Shown: positions 11,560 through 34,267, counted from the first letter of the stretch. The stretch is DNA of 64,000 nucleotides from Engraulis encrasicolus (GCF_034702125.1 NC_085868.1:39114628-39178627), one strand, 5' to 3'. Numbers and translations: made by a program. The notes: generated by a model from the sequence alone, not told the origin.

Positions 11560-13140
11560 GCAAAAAAAGTTTTTATTTAATTAGGCCCTTAAAAAAAGGG
11601 CCCTTACAAATTCTTGGCAAATGCTCAAATGCTCTTAAACTGTGAATAAATATTTCATTACATTTTTAGTGCCGTGTATTACATGAAGACTCTGTAAATA
11701 ATAAGAAACATTGTCCATCCTCTTACAATTACTGTAACACATTGAATATTAGAATGTGGGGTGAAATGTTACCTTCCTTGTGCATGCATGTTGCACTATT
11801 TAAAAAGACGTGGGACCGTTCATTGTGGCCAACAATAGGCCTATCAGAAGATATGTTAAAGGCAACGAGGTTGGAGTACTGCACTCTGATGTTCTAGCTG
11901 CAGATGAGATTGTAGGGGTTGTTTGAGGCAAATCAAATGGACAAGGAGGCAAAGACTGCAAAAGTAAAATTACAAAGGCACCCTAGATGTCGACAGATAG
12001 CAAACTCAATCTCATCTAGTTTCACACACTGCTTTGACTTTAAGTTAAAAATAGGGCTCGACTTCCTGGTAAGAGGCTTCTCGAATGATTTTACACTGAC
12101 CATGACGACCACTTGTTGCTCCTGCAAAAGACACCACATTCTCAGGAAACGGCTAGATGGTCACACTTACATATTAAAGTGTCAAACGTATCAAATATGC
12201 AGTACATGCATGATTCCAATACATGGGGCAGCTATGGCCGGTTTTGGTAGCTGATCTTTGGTTAACCCCTTTTTGGATCAAGATTATTTCCATGACCCTC
12301 AACCTCCCATTTTCCTAACGCAAAACCCCCCATTTTGGTAACACTTTAAAATAGAAGCATGCATTTTAAGGTACACTGTGCAGGAAAATGGTCAAAAAAG
12401 GTACTGCAACTAGGCTGCTCATTGAAACTGGGTTGTCTTTTGCCAAATTTGATCTTTTCATGAAAGTTTACTAAGTAATAAACTAATCTTTTCTAGTATG
12501 GCCCAGGTACAGTCATTTATGCAGCTAAAAATGTCTATTTCTGGAAATTCAAAATGGCGTACCATGGAGAAGATCCCCCTTTTAATGAACGAAAAGTGCA
12601 ATTTTCCCAGTCATAATGAATAAGATGGTGGTGGTAAGTATTCATGAAAAAGGTAGCATTAGTGAATGGGGAGCATGAATTCTGGAAATAAACAACCAAA
12701 AAAGTTGCACAGTTTACCTTTAAGATTTTAACAACCCTTTCTGTCTGTGACCCCCCCTGCAGTATCTCCACAACCCACATAGGGGGTCCCGGTCCCCAGT
12801 TTGGGAACCACTGGGTTATTGGATCCATCTCTTCACCTACATCTATGGCTCAAGTTCCTTTCAGCAATTCACCTAATCTCATATTGGCTACGTTTCCATG
12901 CTGTTTTTGAATCAGATTTAATAGATCCGATTTAAATAGATTTAGAGTTATTTTCAGGGACTGTAAATCAGCATCTTGTGCATAATTACCTATAAGGCTC
13001 TTTGGATAGAGACAGCTAATGGTAATGTTGTGTAATGAAAAATGCAGCAAAATGCAATATTGTGCGTTCGAGTTAAGCCTACTGTACTTTACAACAACCT
13101 CTATTCAAACGGCTTTTCTCACTATAGCAACCACATTAAC
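11560..13140. other. No gene recognised; one hAT-like terminus
   Basis: No exon is supported. Near 12800-12815 GTTTGGGAACCACTGG resembles a hAT-Charlie terminus (CAGTGGTTCCCAAAC on the other strand). A matching opposite end was not found, so it may be truncated. Confidence 0.35.
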
Positions 13141-13149
13141 AGGAAAAAA

Positions 13150-13430
13150 TACCCCATACAGTAGTATCAGAGAGAGTAGATAAGAGAGAGGTTCCGCTGG
13201 CTCATTGTTTGCGGGGTTCTACTATTGCAAGGGGTGGGGTGGGGTGGGGGGGGGGGGGGGGGGTGGGGGGGGATCCCCCTTTAGGCAGACCTAAGGACTG
13301 TTCTATTCATTCTAGAAGCATTATGACACGCCCCTTTAGGCAGACCGGAACCTGGTCATGTTAGGTGCCCATAGAAACCTTTTATGTTGGCATATCTCTA
13401 TATACTTAAAGAATCTCTGGTAGTATGCTA
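13150..13430 (-). repeat. Dispersed repeat, inverted partner of 4.05-4.25 kb
   Basis: Carries the blocks listed for 4050-4250 in inverted order, with a G-rich run (about 13231-13272) where the partner has a C-rich run. It also has a second GGCAGACC block. Confidence 0.7.
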
Positions 13431-13530
13431 TCTTGCAGAAACACCTCTTGCCATATGCTGCAACGGCACCCCAAGTGTAATCCCACAAACAACCCAAGCT
13501 GCACGATGACCACTGTGTTGCTGCTGTAAC

Positions 13531-13697
13531 CAGAGGTGCATCTTGTCACCAGGCTAGGCAGGCAGCTGCTTGGGGCCCCCAACCCCCTGTATGGTGAATA
13601 ACGGCCACAGTTTATTACAGTAGTGGCAATTTTGTTTCAAATGTTCACTCCTTTGAATTTTCGCTTGGGGCCCCACCTGACCCTAGCATCGCCTCTG
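13531..13697. mobile_element. Short hAT-type MITE
   Basis: Ends are CAGAGGTGCATCTTG and TAGCATCGCCTCTG. Flanks GCTGTAAC (13523-13530) and GCTGCAAC (13698-13705) match at 7 of 8 positions. It is 167 bp and noncoding, with internal GGGGCCCC motifs. Confidence 0.7.
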
Positions 13698-14418
13698 GCT
13701 GCAACATACACACACTGAAACGCATGCTTACGGTTAATTACAATGCTAATTACCTGTGTCAAATATAGATAGGCCTACATGATTCCAATATGTGTCAGTC
13801 GATGGCAAAATGTATTATTGAGGGTTACCTATATGATTTGACCTGAGCCATTCATCAATGACCTGTCTCACTATAGCAACCAATACCAGGCAACAGTGTA
13901 TCTGAACAGGAAAGGAAGTTGCATCTGCTGTCTAGCAGAAACTCTAGCCAGGTAGCCTACAGTAACCACAATTGCAAAACCCCCAAGGAGTCCAGGCTGC
14001 ACAGTGACACACTAGTCTCACAAACAGGCACATTTCCCCATCGCCATGTGCAAGATGAAACACCATGAGCAAATGGTCTTTCTGCCCATGGCTGTAATAA
14101 CAGTTCTCAGCTAAAACATGCAGTGATAATTCAACACTTAGATAGTACTCAGGGACCAAACACTCTAGAATATGTTAAATTGACTCTCAAAGTGTTGAAT
14201 TGTTGAATATTTTTATACTGTGTATGAAACAGGACAGTGTGTTGATAAGGAATGTGTAATTGGAGAGTCAAATTTCCAGTTGGTATGGCTGACCATGATT
14301 ATGTAGTGTAGGTGATGCGCGCACATCCAATAAAACAGGTGCTGGATCAAACAAATGTGCGTGAAAGAAGAAAGGAAATCCGCACACTGTTACTGCTCAC
14401 CGATTTATTGAACACAAC

Positions 14419-14445
14419 GTTTCGACCTCAGGCGATCTTCGTCAG
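14419..14445 (-). ncRNA. Hammerhead ribozyme-like core A1
   Basis: On the minus strand: CTGACGA, stem II GATC/GGTC, then GAAAC followed by GTTGTGT. The ACAC immediately 5' can pair with GTGT just 3' of GTT, forming stem I around a GTT cleavage triplet. Stem III is essentially absent, as in small hammerhead variants known from Penelope-like elements. Activity is not shown. Confidence 0.6.
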
Positions 14446-14462
14446 GTGTATAGGTCATACAC

Positions 14463-14489
14463 TTGACGAAGACCGCCTGAGGTTGAAAC
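14463..14489 (+). ncRNA. Hammerhead-like core A2 (slightly decayed)
   Basis: TTGACGA replaces CTGACGA. Stem II (GACC/GGTT) and GAAAC are kept. It lies head to head with core A1 in the same hairpin. Confidence 0.5.
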
Positions 14490-14559
14490 GTGTTCAATAA
14501 ATCGGTGAGCAGAAAAAGTGTGCGGATTTCCTTTCTTCTTTTGACCATGATTATGTGCC

Positions 14560-16340
14560 CTAAATATGGTCCCTGTTATGAATATGCTGTTGCAAGAATG
14601 ACTGGAAAGTCACAATGCATTACTAAAGGCTCTGTGATGCTGTGATGTCGTAGTAGTGTAGTATTACTTACAACTATTACAACATTCTACTGTCGGTGTG
14701 CATTCTGAAGGGGCTTGGCTCTACGTTCCCACGACCCACTGGTCCCACCGCCCAATGGTCCCACAGCTTATTCCTGCTGCTCCATTTTCCCACATTTTAA
14801 ATAAATTATCAAAATATAGGCCGTATTTACCACAGCTCCATGTTTCCACATTTCTATGTTAACTAAGAGAACATGCCTTTCTACCTGCCATGGACCATAG
14901 GGCCTAAATTTCAGTAAATTCTTAGAAATGTTGGAACATGGAGCAATAGGAATATGCTGTGGGACCAATGGACCTAAAAAATAATGCTAGAAATCTTAGT
15001 GATCTGGGACCAATGAGCCGTGAGAACATAAACACGCTCCCTTGTGAAGCTACACAAGCATCTAACCCCACATTACTACCTAAAATGTTTCTCTGAGTTA
15101 CAGTGCCGGTTAAATGTAATAATTAAGTAGGGACCACCATGCTGATAAATAGGATCGGCATTAAAGACCGTCTATACTGTAACAAATCTGACAACCTCAC
15201 AGCCTGAGGGCCACATCTCAGCTTGTGTCCTCACATGTGTACGCAAGTGCCAATGTATACTCTGCGTGCGTGCGTGCGTGTTATGTGATTTCAAGTGTGG
15301 GCTTCTGAGTCATACAGTTAAACATCATACTGTAGGTTAACTTTCCATGCACCCACCCAGTTTGTGGCAATGGGCTTGCCTACGTGCCCTAGCACTGCTT
15401 TAATGTTTGGGGGTTTCAGAGAATATTTCTTTCAGTTTATGATGTCTGTCAAAGTTGAGCTGACAATGACATTAAGAGACAATGTAGGGTATTGTCTTGT
15501 GCAATTCTCATGTTCTCATGAAAAGACTTCCATGAATGTAAAATGTATATTTATGTTTTAAATTATAAATATTTAATTAATTATAAATTAAATTATAAAT
15601 ATTTAATATTTATAATATGTATTTATAAATATTTGAATTACAAATTTATTTTGATGTTTTTATACATTCAACCCACATTTTTTTTTAGATTGACATCTTG
15701 CATGTGTAAATGTTGACTATTCCTTTGACGCTTCTTTGATTAATGAAAGGTTGCCAAAAGAAATGCTGTTCACACATTTGTTGACCTCAAACACAGGATA
15801 TCTATTTCTGTTGTCGGCATGTTTGGTTAACAAGGCATTTGGGTTCCCAGTGGCCTCATTTCAGGTGCTGTAATTCACTGCTCACTGCTCTGTAAACCCA
15901 CTGCTCTAAAGGCATATGCATTAAGGAGTAGAGTGAAAACGCACTCCTAATATTATTTCTTTAACATGATGATCGTAGCTCCAGAATTCGCGCCGTTCCA
16001 TTAGGGAACACTGTAATAGTCATTGCAAAGTTAACCATCGTAGTACCACACTACTATGACATAACACAGGGCCTTTAGTAATGCACCATGACTTGGTCAT
16101 TGCCATTCTGGTAACGGCAAACGTGTCTTAAACTGTAGTTTTTTTCTTACTTTTTTTATCTTCGAAGTTATGCAGACCTATCCCTTCACAAGCATGAAGT
16201 TAAACAATCACACAGTTCAGAAACAACAGAGACAAAGCAAAAGGTTCATAAGCTTTGCTTCAGATAAGAAACGGTGTTCCACCCAGGTTCACTGGGCACT
16301 ACAGTTGGAGTAATCCCCTAATTGAAATGAGTGTAGAAAA
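14560..16340. other. No gene recognised
   Basis: Includes an AT-rich tract near 15560-15650 built of AAATATTTAAT-like units. No exon, RNA gene or complete element was found. Confidence 0.4.
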
Positions 16341-16344
16341 CCTT

Positions 16345-16500
16345 GACCATGGCTCAAATGGCACCACACTGTTATGCCGGTGATTCGGGTTCGAGTCCGC
16401 CCAAGGTTATTTCCCAATCCAACTCTGAGTAAAATGACTATCTAGAAGAGTTCTCCCCACAGGTCTTGAATATTGTAGTGTGGGAGTGAAGACATTAAAC
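16345..16500 (+). mobile_element. tRNA-derived SINE, diverged
   Basis: The B box CGGGTTCGAGTCCG lies near 16386, with an A-box-like stretch about 40 bases upstream (GGCTCAAATGGCACC). The 3' body is short and poorly preserved. Confidence 0.55.
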
Positions 16501-16556
16501 CTGTACAAGCATCATCATTGACAGAAAGCACAAAGAGACTTGTTCTGGTTTTCAGG

Positions 16557-16562
16557 TTTATT
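16557..16562 (-). terminator. Candidate polyadenylation signal of atp6ap2
   Basis: TTTATT on the plus strand reads AATAAA on the gene strand. It lies about 0.92 kb past the stop codon, a length I consider compatible with vertebrate atp6ap2 3'UTRs. Confidence 0.45.
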
Positions 16563-17309
16563 ATTTGAGCCGAGTTTAAAATGACATTTTCTTTCACTGT
16601 TCCAATTTATCACTTTTCGATTCCAGCATGTGTGATCATACTTTTGAACTGTATATCTGTAAATGCTATGGACAGCTAAACACCTAAGGTTTTACAACTC
16701 TGACTCTTTCTGCAAACCCTTTACAATGACAGACTCAAAACAAAAGTTTGTGCGCAGGAATGATCTCATGTCCCATGAAAAAAAAGGCCCGAATCACATC
16801 ACAGTCACACACAAATAATACAAACAGCAAAACAATAAATACAGTCAGCAAGCATCTGTCACACCAGGGCAAACATGCATCTCAAAAAGTAAAAAGAAAG
16901 AAAGAAAAATCACAGTTAACAATTTCTCATTCCTCTTACTCCTGGAATAAGTGGACGGGAAAGCACTATACCTTAGTAGTCATGGTTACACACTAGGAAA
17001 CAGCAAAAAAAAGAAATGAAAAAAAGCACAACGGAAACAAACATAAATGACAAGAATATCTACACCACCAAGACATCAATAAATTAACAGTTTGATTCAG
17101 GTGACAAACATCAAGTAAACATTCTATGTGGCTGCACCATCTCCACAACATTTTCTTTTTATAATAAGTACTTTACACTTCATCTTTTAGAATGTAATAG
17201 AGAGTTTGAGGGAATACCACTGTACAATATACAGGACTAGTGTGTGGCCTACGTGACAACAGAAAGGCCAACACATATAAATATATCACCACGTCATGTA
17301 ATACAGGGA

Positions 17310-17333
17310 CTGTGTGTGTGTGTGTGTGTGTGT
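17310..17333 (+). repeat. Short (GT)n in atp6ap2 3'UTR
   Basis: About twelve GT units lie within the presumed 3' untranslated region, with a second short run near 17390-17405. Confidence 0.9.
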
Positions 17334-17477
17334 TTAATGCGGATGGGTATGCGTGCATATGCACATTCATATGTATTTATTTGCATCTGTGGTGTGTGTG
17401 TGTGTGGGCATGTGCACTCTGGGCACCTTTTTATACCGTAAGTGTGTATATTTATAATTGCTTGTGTCACGGAGCGC

Positions 17478-28016
<10,539 letters not shown>

Positions 28017-28049
28017 CTTTAGCAGTTTTCCAGCAGACTGCATTTCCTT

Positions 28050-28150
28050 GCACCAGTCAGCTGACACAGAAACGTCATTCGGGGTTAGTGAACCACACCC
28101 ACAAATGCGTCATGACGTTGACTCCACCCACATCCCCCTCCCCTTTTCTC
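28050..28150 (-). promoter_or_regulatory. Proximal promoter of atp6ap2
   Basis: On the gene strand the sequence just upstream of the start carries GTCAGCTGAC (28056-28065), which differs from the TFEB/CLEAR palindrome GTCACGTGAC only in its centre. It also carries two TGACG half-sites of CREB type (near 28072-28078 and 28105-28112) and a CCACCC-rich stretch. The transcription start was not determined; function is inferred. Confidence 0.4.
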
Positions 28151-28977
28151 CATGAAACTTGACATCCCCCTACAGGTTTGGAAGCAGCAATGCAGCAATA
28201 TGAGGAGAAAAATCCCCCGTTCAAGAAAGCCACTGGACAGGAGACGTGGTTGTGGAAGTTTTTTGTTTTTTTTTGCAAGTAGATAATAATCCAGACTGAT
28301 CGTCATTCAACCACTAGCCGGAAAACTGTTGGGTTTCTTACCATAGGCCTAGTCTAGTCGTGATTTCATGTCACGGAAATGTTGAGTAGCCTACCCTAAA
28401 GTTTTATTGCAGAAACATCATCTATGGTAATGGATAGGATTTAGCTTGGTTGCCCAAAGTTGCGCTTTGAGCAATTTGCATATTTAGCATAAATGTATTG
28501 TTAAGGTAAGACAACTAGGCCTACAGGTGAATAGGCTAAACATTTAAAATAATAGATATCACCATGAAACTTCCTCAGTTGATTAGAGATGAGAGAAGAA
28601 AAAATGTATTGGATGTTGTTTGTATTTTGATATGCAAATGAGGGCATACATAGCCTAATCAATTATGCACTAATTTGCATATACGCACCAAATCACCTTC
28701 ATATAGTGAACTCAGGCTGAAAACAATGTGGGTAAAATATGTATATTTGGGTGTTGAGTTGGTGAAAACCTTCTGAGGAACCTGGTCAGAGGGAGTTTTG
28801 TCTTGGATACATGCCCTGTGCAATATACTGTATAGGCCATACATAGCTAGGCTATTTATTACATAGGCCTACCACATGTATACAGCACACACACACATTC
28901 AATGTAGCAGAACTATACAGTAGCGCATGCCTGTGTACACAAACACAAAATAACTATACAAAGAGTACTTTACTGGT

Positions 28978-29003
28978 CTGATGAAAGGCTTTATGGCCTA
29001 AAA
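28978..29003 (+). ncRNA. Decayed solo hammerhead-like core D
   Basis: CTGATGA, a paired stem II (AGGC/GGCCT) and AAAA in place of GAAA. No element boundary was found. Confidence 0.3.
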
Positions 29004-29088
29004 TAGCATATACTGTAACATTTGGAACAAAATATGATTGTAGCAGACTTTCCCTATACAACATGCAGAATAACTACACTACAGTATG

Positions 29089-29201
<113 letters not shown>

Positions 29202-29530
29202 TACATGGATGACTCTAAACAACTATCCATTGACCTTAGCACTGACAAAAGTTATCTGGAGGTTTATATCACCTTCATATGGCTCAAAATGTATTTTTTC
29301 TGTGGGTAAAGCATGTACTGTATGCTTGGAGGTTGAGTTGGTGAAAACCTTTTGAGGAACCTGGTCAAGAGGTAGTGTTGACCTAGATGGATGAATTACA
29401 TGTTCCATGCCAAACAGCCTACATGCATACAGTACACATACAGTATACAGTGAACAAATCTAAAAGAGCCAACATCACACAAAATAACGTGCGCATTAGG
29501 CCAGTGATATGCTTGCTGCAGGATACACAT

Positions 29531-29531
<1 letters not shown>

Positions 29532-29628
<97 letters not shown>
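29532..29628 (+). repeat. (GT)n microsatellite, about 48 units
   Basis: A pure GT run, complementary to the CA run 330 bp upstream, so the two could pair. Confidence 0.97.
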
Positions 29629-29629
<1 letters not shown>

Positions 29630-29719
29630 ATATACAGTGGTGTATTTGAACAACTTTTGAAAAACATTTGGTTCGTGTTGATAGTTTGTTGAGGAAGCAA
29701 TTTCGTGTTAGCATCATGT

Positions 29720-30500
29720 TAAACAGTACAGAAAGATTTCAGATGTGAAATCATGTTTATGGGCCCAGCAGAATCTATTGTACATGTAGCCTATTTATTA
29801 AAATAAAAATAGGCACATGCTAAATAGTGATATTTATTAGAGCCTACTTTTGCTGATGCAATGGGCTGTGGATGATTCTATAAGCAGACAAGTCCCAGAA
29901 GTCTGGCATTTTGAATTTGAGGTGGTGTGGATAGTCATTGGTAAAAATACAGTCAGCATTCTTGTCTTCCTTCCATTTGTTTTGCTTTTTAAGACTGGGA
30001 TGACTATTCCACAATGTACTTTTGCTCCTGCATGAAATCCTGGGTGGATTTTGAACAGTGCATACAATCATTGTTCTACAGAAGTCTCTAACCCAGACAT
30101 GGCTTTACTTCAACTGTGCAACTGTGTGACTATTGAGCATTCTTTTGAAGAATCTTCTGGAGTTTCAGAGGAGTTAATGAGGTCATCTACTTAAAATAAG
30201 GTTTATAATACCTAGCAATCCCTTAACCCTTAACACAATCCATTGAGCACACCGTATGATTTACAAAAACTACAGAACAAATACCATCATCAGTAATGAA
30301 CTGAGAAAGTTTAATTGTGATATTTGTTATTTTAAATGTTTAGCCTATTCACCTGTAGTGCTAATTATGCAAAATGCTCAAAGTGCAACTTTTGACAACG
30401 AGGCTAAATTCTATCCATTAGGCCTAGATGATATTTCTGCAATAAAACTTCAGGGTACTCAACATTTATGGGTTACAGGGCAGGGCCTATGGAGATCACG
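29720..30500. other. No gene recognised
   Basis: AT-rich intergenic DNA. Overlapping short frames on both strands near 29840-30070 have no recognisable domain. Confidence 0.4.
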
Positions 30501-30509
30501 ACTAGACTA

Positions 30510-31956
30510 CAAACCCCAACTCCGATGAAGTTGGGACGTTTGGTAAACAGTGAATAAAATCAAAATGCTATCACTTTCAAAACATTCAATCTATTCATTA
30601 GATGGAGAATAGTGAAAAGACAACATATTAAGTGTTAAAACCGAGAAAAAATATTGTTTTGGGGGACATATGTACTCATTTCTAATTTGATAAATCCAAC
30701 ACGTCTCAAAAGAGTTGGGACGGGGACAATAAATGGCAGCAAATGTCGAGGAAGACTAAAAACAAAACAAAAGACAACACTTAACAGTTAAATACATTAA
30801 CCGATGAGATGATTTTATATAAAAAAACAGTGTTAATTCCTATCTTGGACATGATTTCACCAGCTTAAATGGTGGGTGTATTCCTTTGCATGTTTTGCAA
30901 TGTTTTCCTTTCTGTAGTGCTTACAGTGTAACAGGTCTTGACCAAAAACCCACCATTTTATCACCTGCTGGTCCTTATGATGGAGCCAAACTGTTAAAAC
31001 ATAGTAGAGAATGCAATTTGACCTTACTATGTGGCAGTAATCGAAGATCTCCCTTCAAAATATAATGCATGAGTGGCTTTTCATGCTGTTTAAAACCCAT
31101 TTATACCATTCAGCACTGTATTTAACTCTACAGATGAGTGAGAACATCTTAACCAATGCACTACTGCACCCGCATGCCATCATGGAGGCTGACGTTTGAA
31201 GCTAGCACTAACACAAGTTGGATGGTCCATTTTCACTGTAGCACAGGATGTGCAATGCTCTATTATTGTCAAAAAGAATGGACTTCTACAACTTCTGCTG
31301 ACTTCTGTAAGCAAAGGACAGTTTCCATGCCTTCTGGGTCTATTTCAAGTGAGCTCAGGTGCTTAGGAGAATGTTACACCCCTGTATCATTTTCATGCAT
31401 TAAGCATTCTTAATATGGTCAATTTTCAATAGCTCTAATTCCCGGAGTGCTAGAGTGAGACTACAGCCAATATATATTTCATGATGTCATGAACCTATAC
31501 AATGATTTTATTAACAAAAATGTGTCTTATATACACTCAATCGTGGTAAATCAAAGGGAATTCAAAAATGTATGTAATAACTATGGTAATTATTCCCTTT
31601 GCATCTTTAATTCTGAGTGACTCAGCCTCTCTGTGATGATCTTATACCTGGACACCTATATTGTCCGTCAGTACAATTCATTTTGAAATGTTCTTCTTTG
31701 TTGTTTTATCTTATTTGGATGTTTACTAAATTTCACTGATCCCCGTCCCAAATCTTTTGAGACGTGTTGGATTTATGAAATTAGAAATGAGTACATATGT
31801 CCCCCAAAACAATATTTTTTCTCGGTTTTAACACTTAATATGTTGTCTTTTCACTATTTTCCATCTAATGAATAGATTGAATGTTTTGAAAATGATAGCA
31901 TTTTGATTTTATTCACTGTTTACCAAACGTCCCAACTTCATCGGAGTTGGGGTTTG
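30510..31956. mobile_element. TA-flanked TIR transposon, 217-bp inverted ends
   Basis: Begins CAAACCCCAACTCCGATGAA and ends with its exact complement, flanked by TA on both sides. The terminal inverted repeats extend about 217 bp (30510-30726 and 31740-31956) with only a handful of mismatches, indicating a young copy. The 1 kb interior has no recognisable transposase. TA flanks suggest Tc1/mariner-type mobilisation; the family name is uncertain. Confidence 0.85.
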
Positions 31957-32599
31957 TACATGGTCATAGTAGGCCTTAAAATGAAGAGATATGCTTATGC
32001 CATGACGTCATGACAGTCTTTGTGTGGTAGCCTATTCAGGTAGTTTATTTAATTTGCTTCCTCCAGTGAAATCACATTGACTAACCCTGGCTACATAGCC
32101 TACAAGCAAAATACCTTTTCTTCTCATGTTCACTGAGGATGGGACCAAGGTGTGGGTGGTTAAACAAAAGTTCTCTCTTTTTTTGTAGAAATCTGTTCAA
32201 ATAAATAATATTAGAGGCTTACCTTTTTCTGTTGCTATGTTAAGATGTGGTGAAGGGATGTCTTAAAGTTAAGAGGGAAAACTAAGAAGAATCTTAAGAA
32301 CAAAGCTTTCAAGAATATCTATATTCCCAGACCCCTTTAGCCTGTTTGTAAATCTAATATAGCTGCATGCACATCGTTGGAGCAGAATCGTCCGACCCCT
32401 TCTGTGTAACTTGTCTCAAACACCTACATTTTAGACAAATTCATTTCATAGCCTGGCCTACCTTTTCACAAGATGAGTTCTCTTTCCTTCACATCCGAAA
32501 TTTCAAATATTTAAAACCATTACGGTTATGACTGCTGTCTAGAGATGAAGCTAAAAGAATAAAAAATTAAATCAAAATTCAAAATGACAACCAATATTA

Positions 32600-33215
32600 A
32601 TTATATATATTAAATATAAGATTGCATAAAGAGATGCGTCTGGTGTAATGATTCAAGATGCATTTTCAGCTCTATGGATGGACACATGTAGAAAGGCTAC
32701 TCCAACTTTGACCACTTGGTGGTGCTACAAGACAATGTTATGCAGAGCCGTATATATTCAGGCCTATATACGGCTCTGATGTTATGGAGCAGCATGTAGC
32801 ACAGGGTTGGGGAACCTATTAGCCATCTTATCTGGCCCCAGACATATTACTAATATTATGCAGTTTTACATGAAATATGGCATGTTTTGTAAAGAAATGT
32901 TAGAAATTACATTTGTATGAAGTGATATTTTCAGGGGACTTAGTGAAGGTGGGGTCTTTTGTAGGCCTATAGGTCTGAAGTGCAGGGGGAAATCTTGTTT
33001 TGTGTTCATAGTGCGGCCCTTGGGAGACTTTATAAAATTTGAAGTGGCTCCTCGCGTGAAAAAGGTTTCCCAAGCCTGATGTAGCAAAAGGAAAATAGAA
33101 GAGTCTGCGTAACAGATCAGTAGCACAGTGGATGGATGAGCTGCCTTTCGTGTTGCAGATGTGGCCAGAGTTGCACAGTTCAGATGTCTGAGTCTGAGCT
33201 GATAAAATAAAATGT
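32600..33215 (+). repeat. Dispersed repeat with paralogue at 46.3-46.57 kb
   Basis: Contains GCTACTCCAACTTTGACCAC then TTGGTGGTGCTA, and later GGAAAATAGAAGAGTCTGCG and CTGAGTCTGAGCTGATAA. The same blocks occur at 46350-46570, where the middle insertion is missing. A perfect 13-bp-arm hairpin (AGAGCCGTATATA and complement) lies at 32743-32776. Confidence 0.75.
32802..33078. mobile_element. hAT-type MITE, insertion into the 32.6 kb repeat
   Basis: Ends CAGGGTTGGGGAACCT and AGGTTTCCCAAGCCTG. ATGTAGCA flanks both sides (32794-32801 and 33079-33086). The paralogous repeat near 46430 preserves the uninterrupted site. A related MITE lies at 45764-46050. Confidence 0.88.
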
Positions 33216-33219
33216 ATTA

Positions 33220-34080
33220 TTATTTATCATTATTAAGCGCCTTTACAAAATACCCAAGGTCATATGAACAGCAGATCAGAGCAGCAAGTGTGGGCTAAAT
33301 CAAAAGCATCAATGAAGTTAGGCCTACATCACATCTAAAATGATGAAATGAAAAAAGAAAAACAATACAAGTATTGTAATAGTTAAATAGATAAATGGGT
33401 ACAAATAGATTACACATATAAAAATAATATACAGTACATAGAGAGCCATTTATATGTGCATCAATAAACCGTTTCTGATCACGTTTTTGGAGTAACCGGT
33501 TTATTCAAGCGCTCATGTAAACTGAATAAACAGTTTTCATAATCGGTTTATTGTGTCGTTATCGGTTTATGAGAAATTCAATTTGCACAGGTAGGTTTTT
33601 TGGCTAATAAACTGATTTCTGAAGACATGTATCCAGCATAATCGGGTTATTATCAGGTTATTGACATTCTAGAAAGATAAGTAGCCAATCACAAGCTTCA
33701 TGTCACACACTTGAGTGGAACACAGGCAACCGACGGACTGCATAAACAGCCATGAACCGTTTACTCCAATAACCTGTTTATTTCAATAACCCGATTATTG
33801 TGGTAATGTAAACAGGCTCTATAGAATGGCTCTATAGAATTTTAATCAAGTGCACAACATATTAGGGACTAACGTTTCGATGGGAAACCATCTTCATAAG
33901 AGCCTAATATATATCCAATATATATTTAATATATATAGTATAGAAATATGAAGTAGAGAAAATGAATTAATAAATAAAAGCTGAATAACGTATAGGCCAA
34001 TGTGAGTGCATGTGGAGGAAGTGCATCAGCTGTATGATGAATTGGCGTGAAGATTTGGATGACTCGGATTTAAAAGTGGA
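33220..34080. other. No gene recognised; decayed ribozyme-like core within
   Basis: AT-rich DNA with repeated AACCGGTTTATT-like motifs between 33460 and 33800, probably an old inverted-repeat element with ends such as TAATAACCCGATTA. No exon was supported. Confidence 0.35.
33874..33900 (-). ncRNA. Solo hammerhead-like core E
   Basis: Minus strand: CTTATGA (one change from CTGATGA), stem II GATGG/CCATC with a TTTC loop, GAAAC, then GTTAGTC. ATTAGG lies upstream and its complement CCTAAT directly follows the GTC, so a stem I can form with a two-base bulge. Confidence 0.5.
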
Positions 34081-34085
34081 GAGTG

Positions 34086-34088
<3 letters not shown>

Positions 34089-34175
<87 letters not shown>

Positions 34176-34267
34176 TTATTGTCCATATGTTTGCACTCTT
34201 ATTGCACATTGTGTGTGTATGTGTGTGTGTGTATTTATTGTCCATATGGTTGCACTCTTTATTGCAC

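Larger units (their letters stand above)
14305..14542. mobile_element. Ribozyme-bearing foldback element A
   Basis: The 14-bp sequence GACCATGATTATGT occurs at 14291-14304 and again at 14543-14556, so these 238 bp are an insertion. From 14364 to 14541 the element folds back on itself almost perfectly, with outer arms GAAAGGAAATCCGCACAC and its complement. Each half of the hairpin centre holds a hammerhead-like core, one per strand. Its left arm (GCGCACATCC, AGGTGCTGGA) is shared with the element at 48433-48659. Confidence 0.8.
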
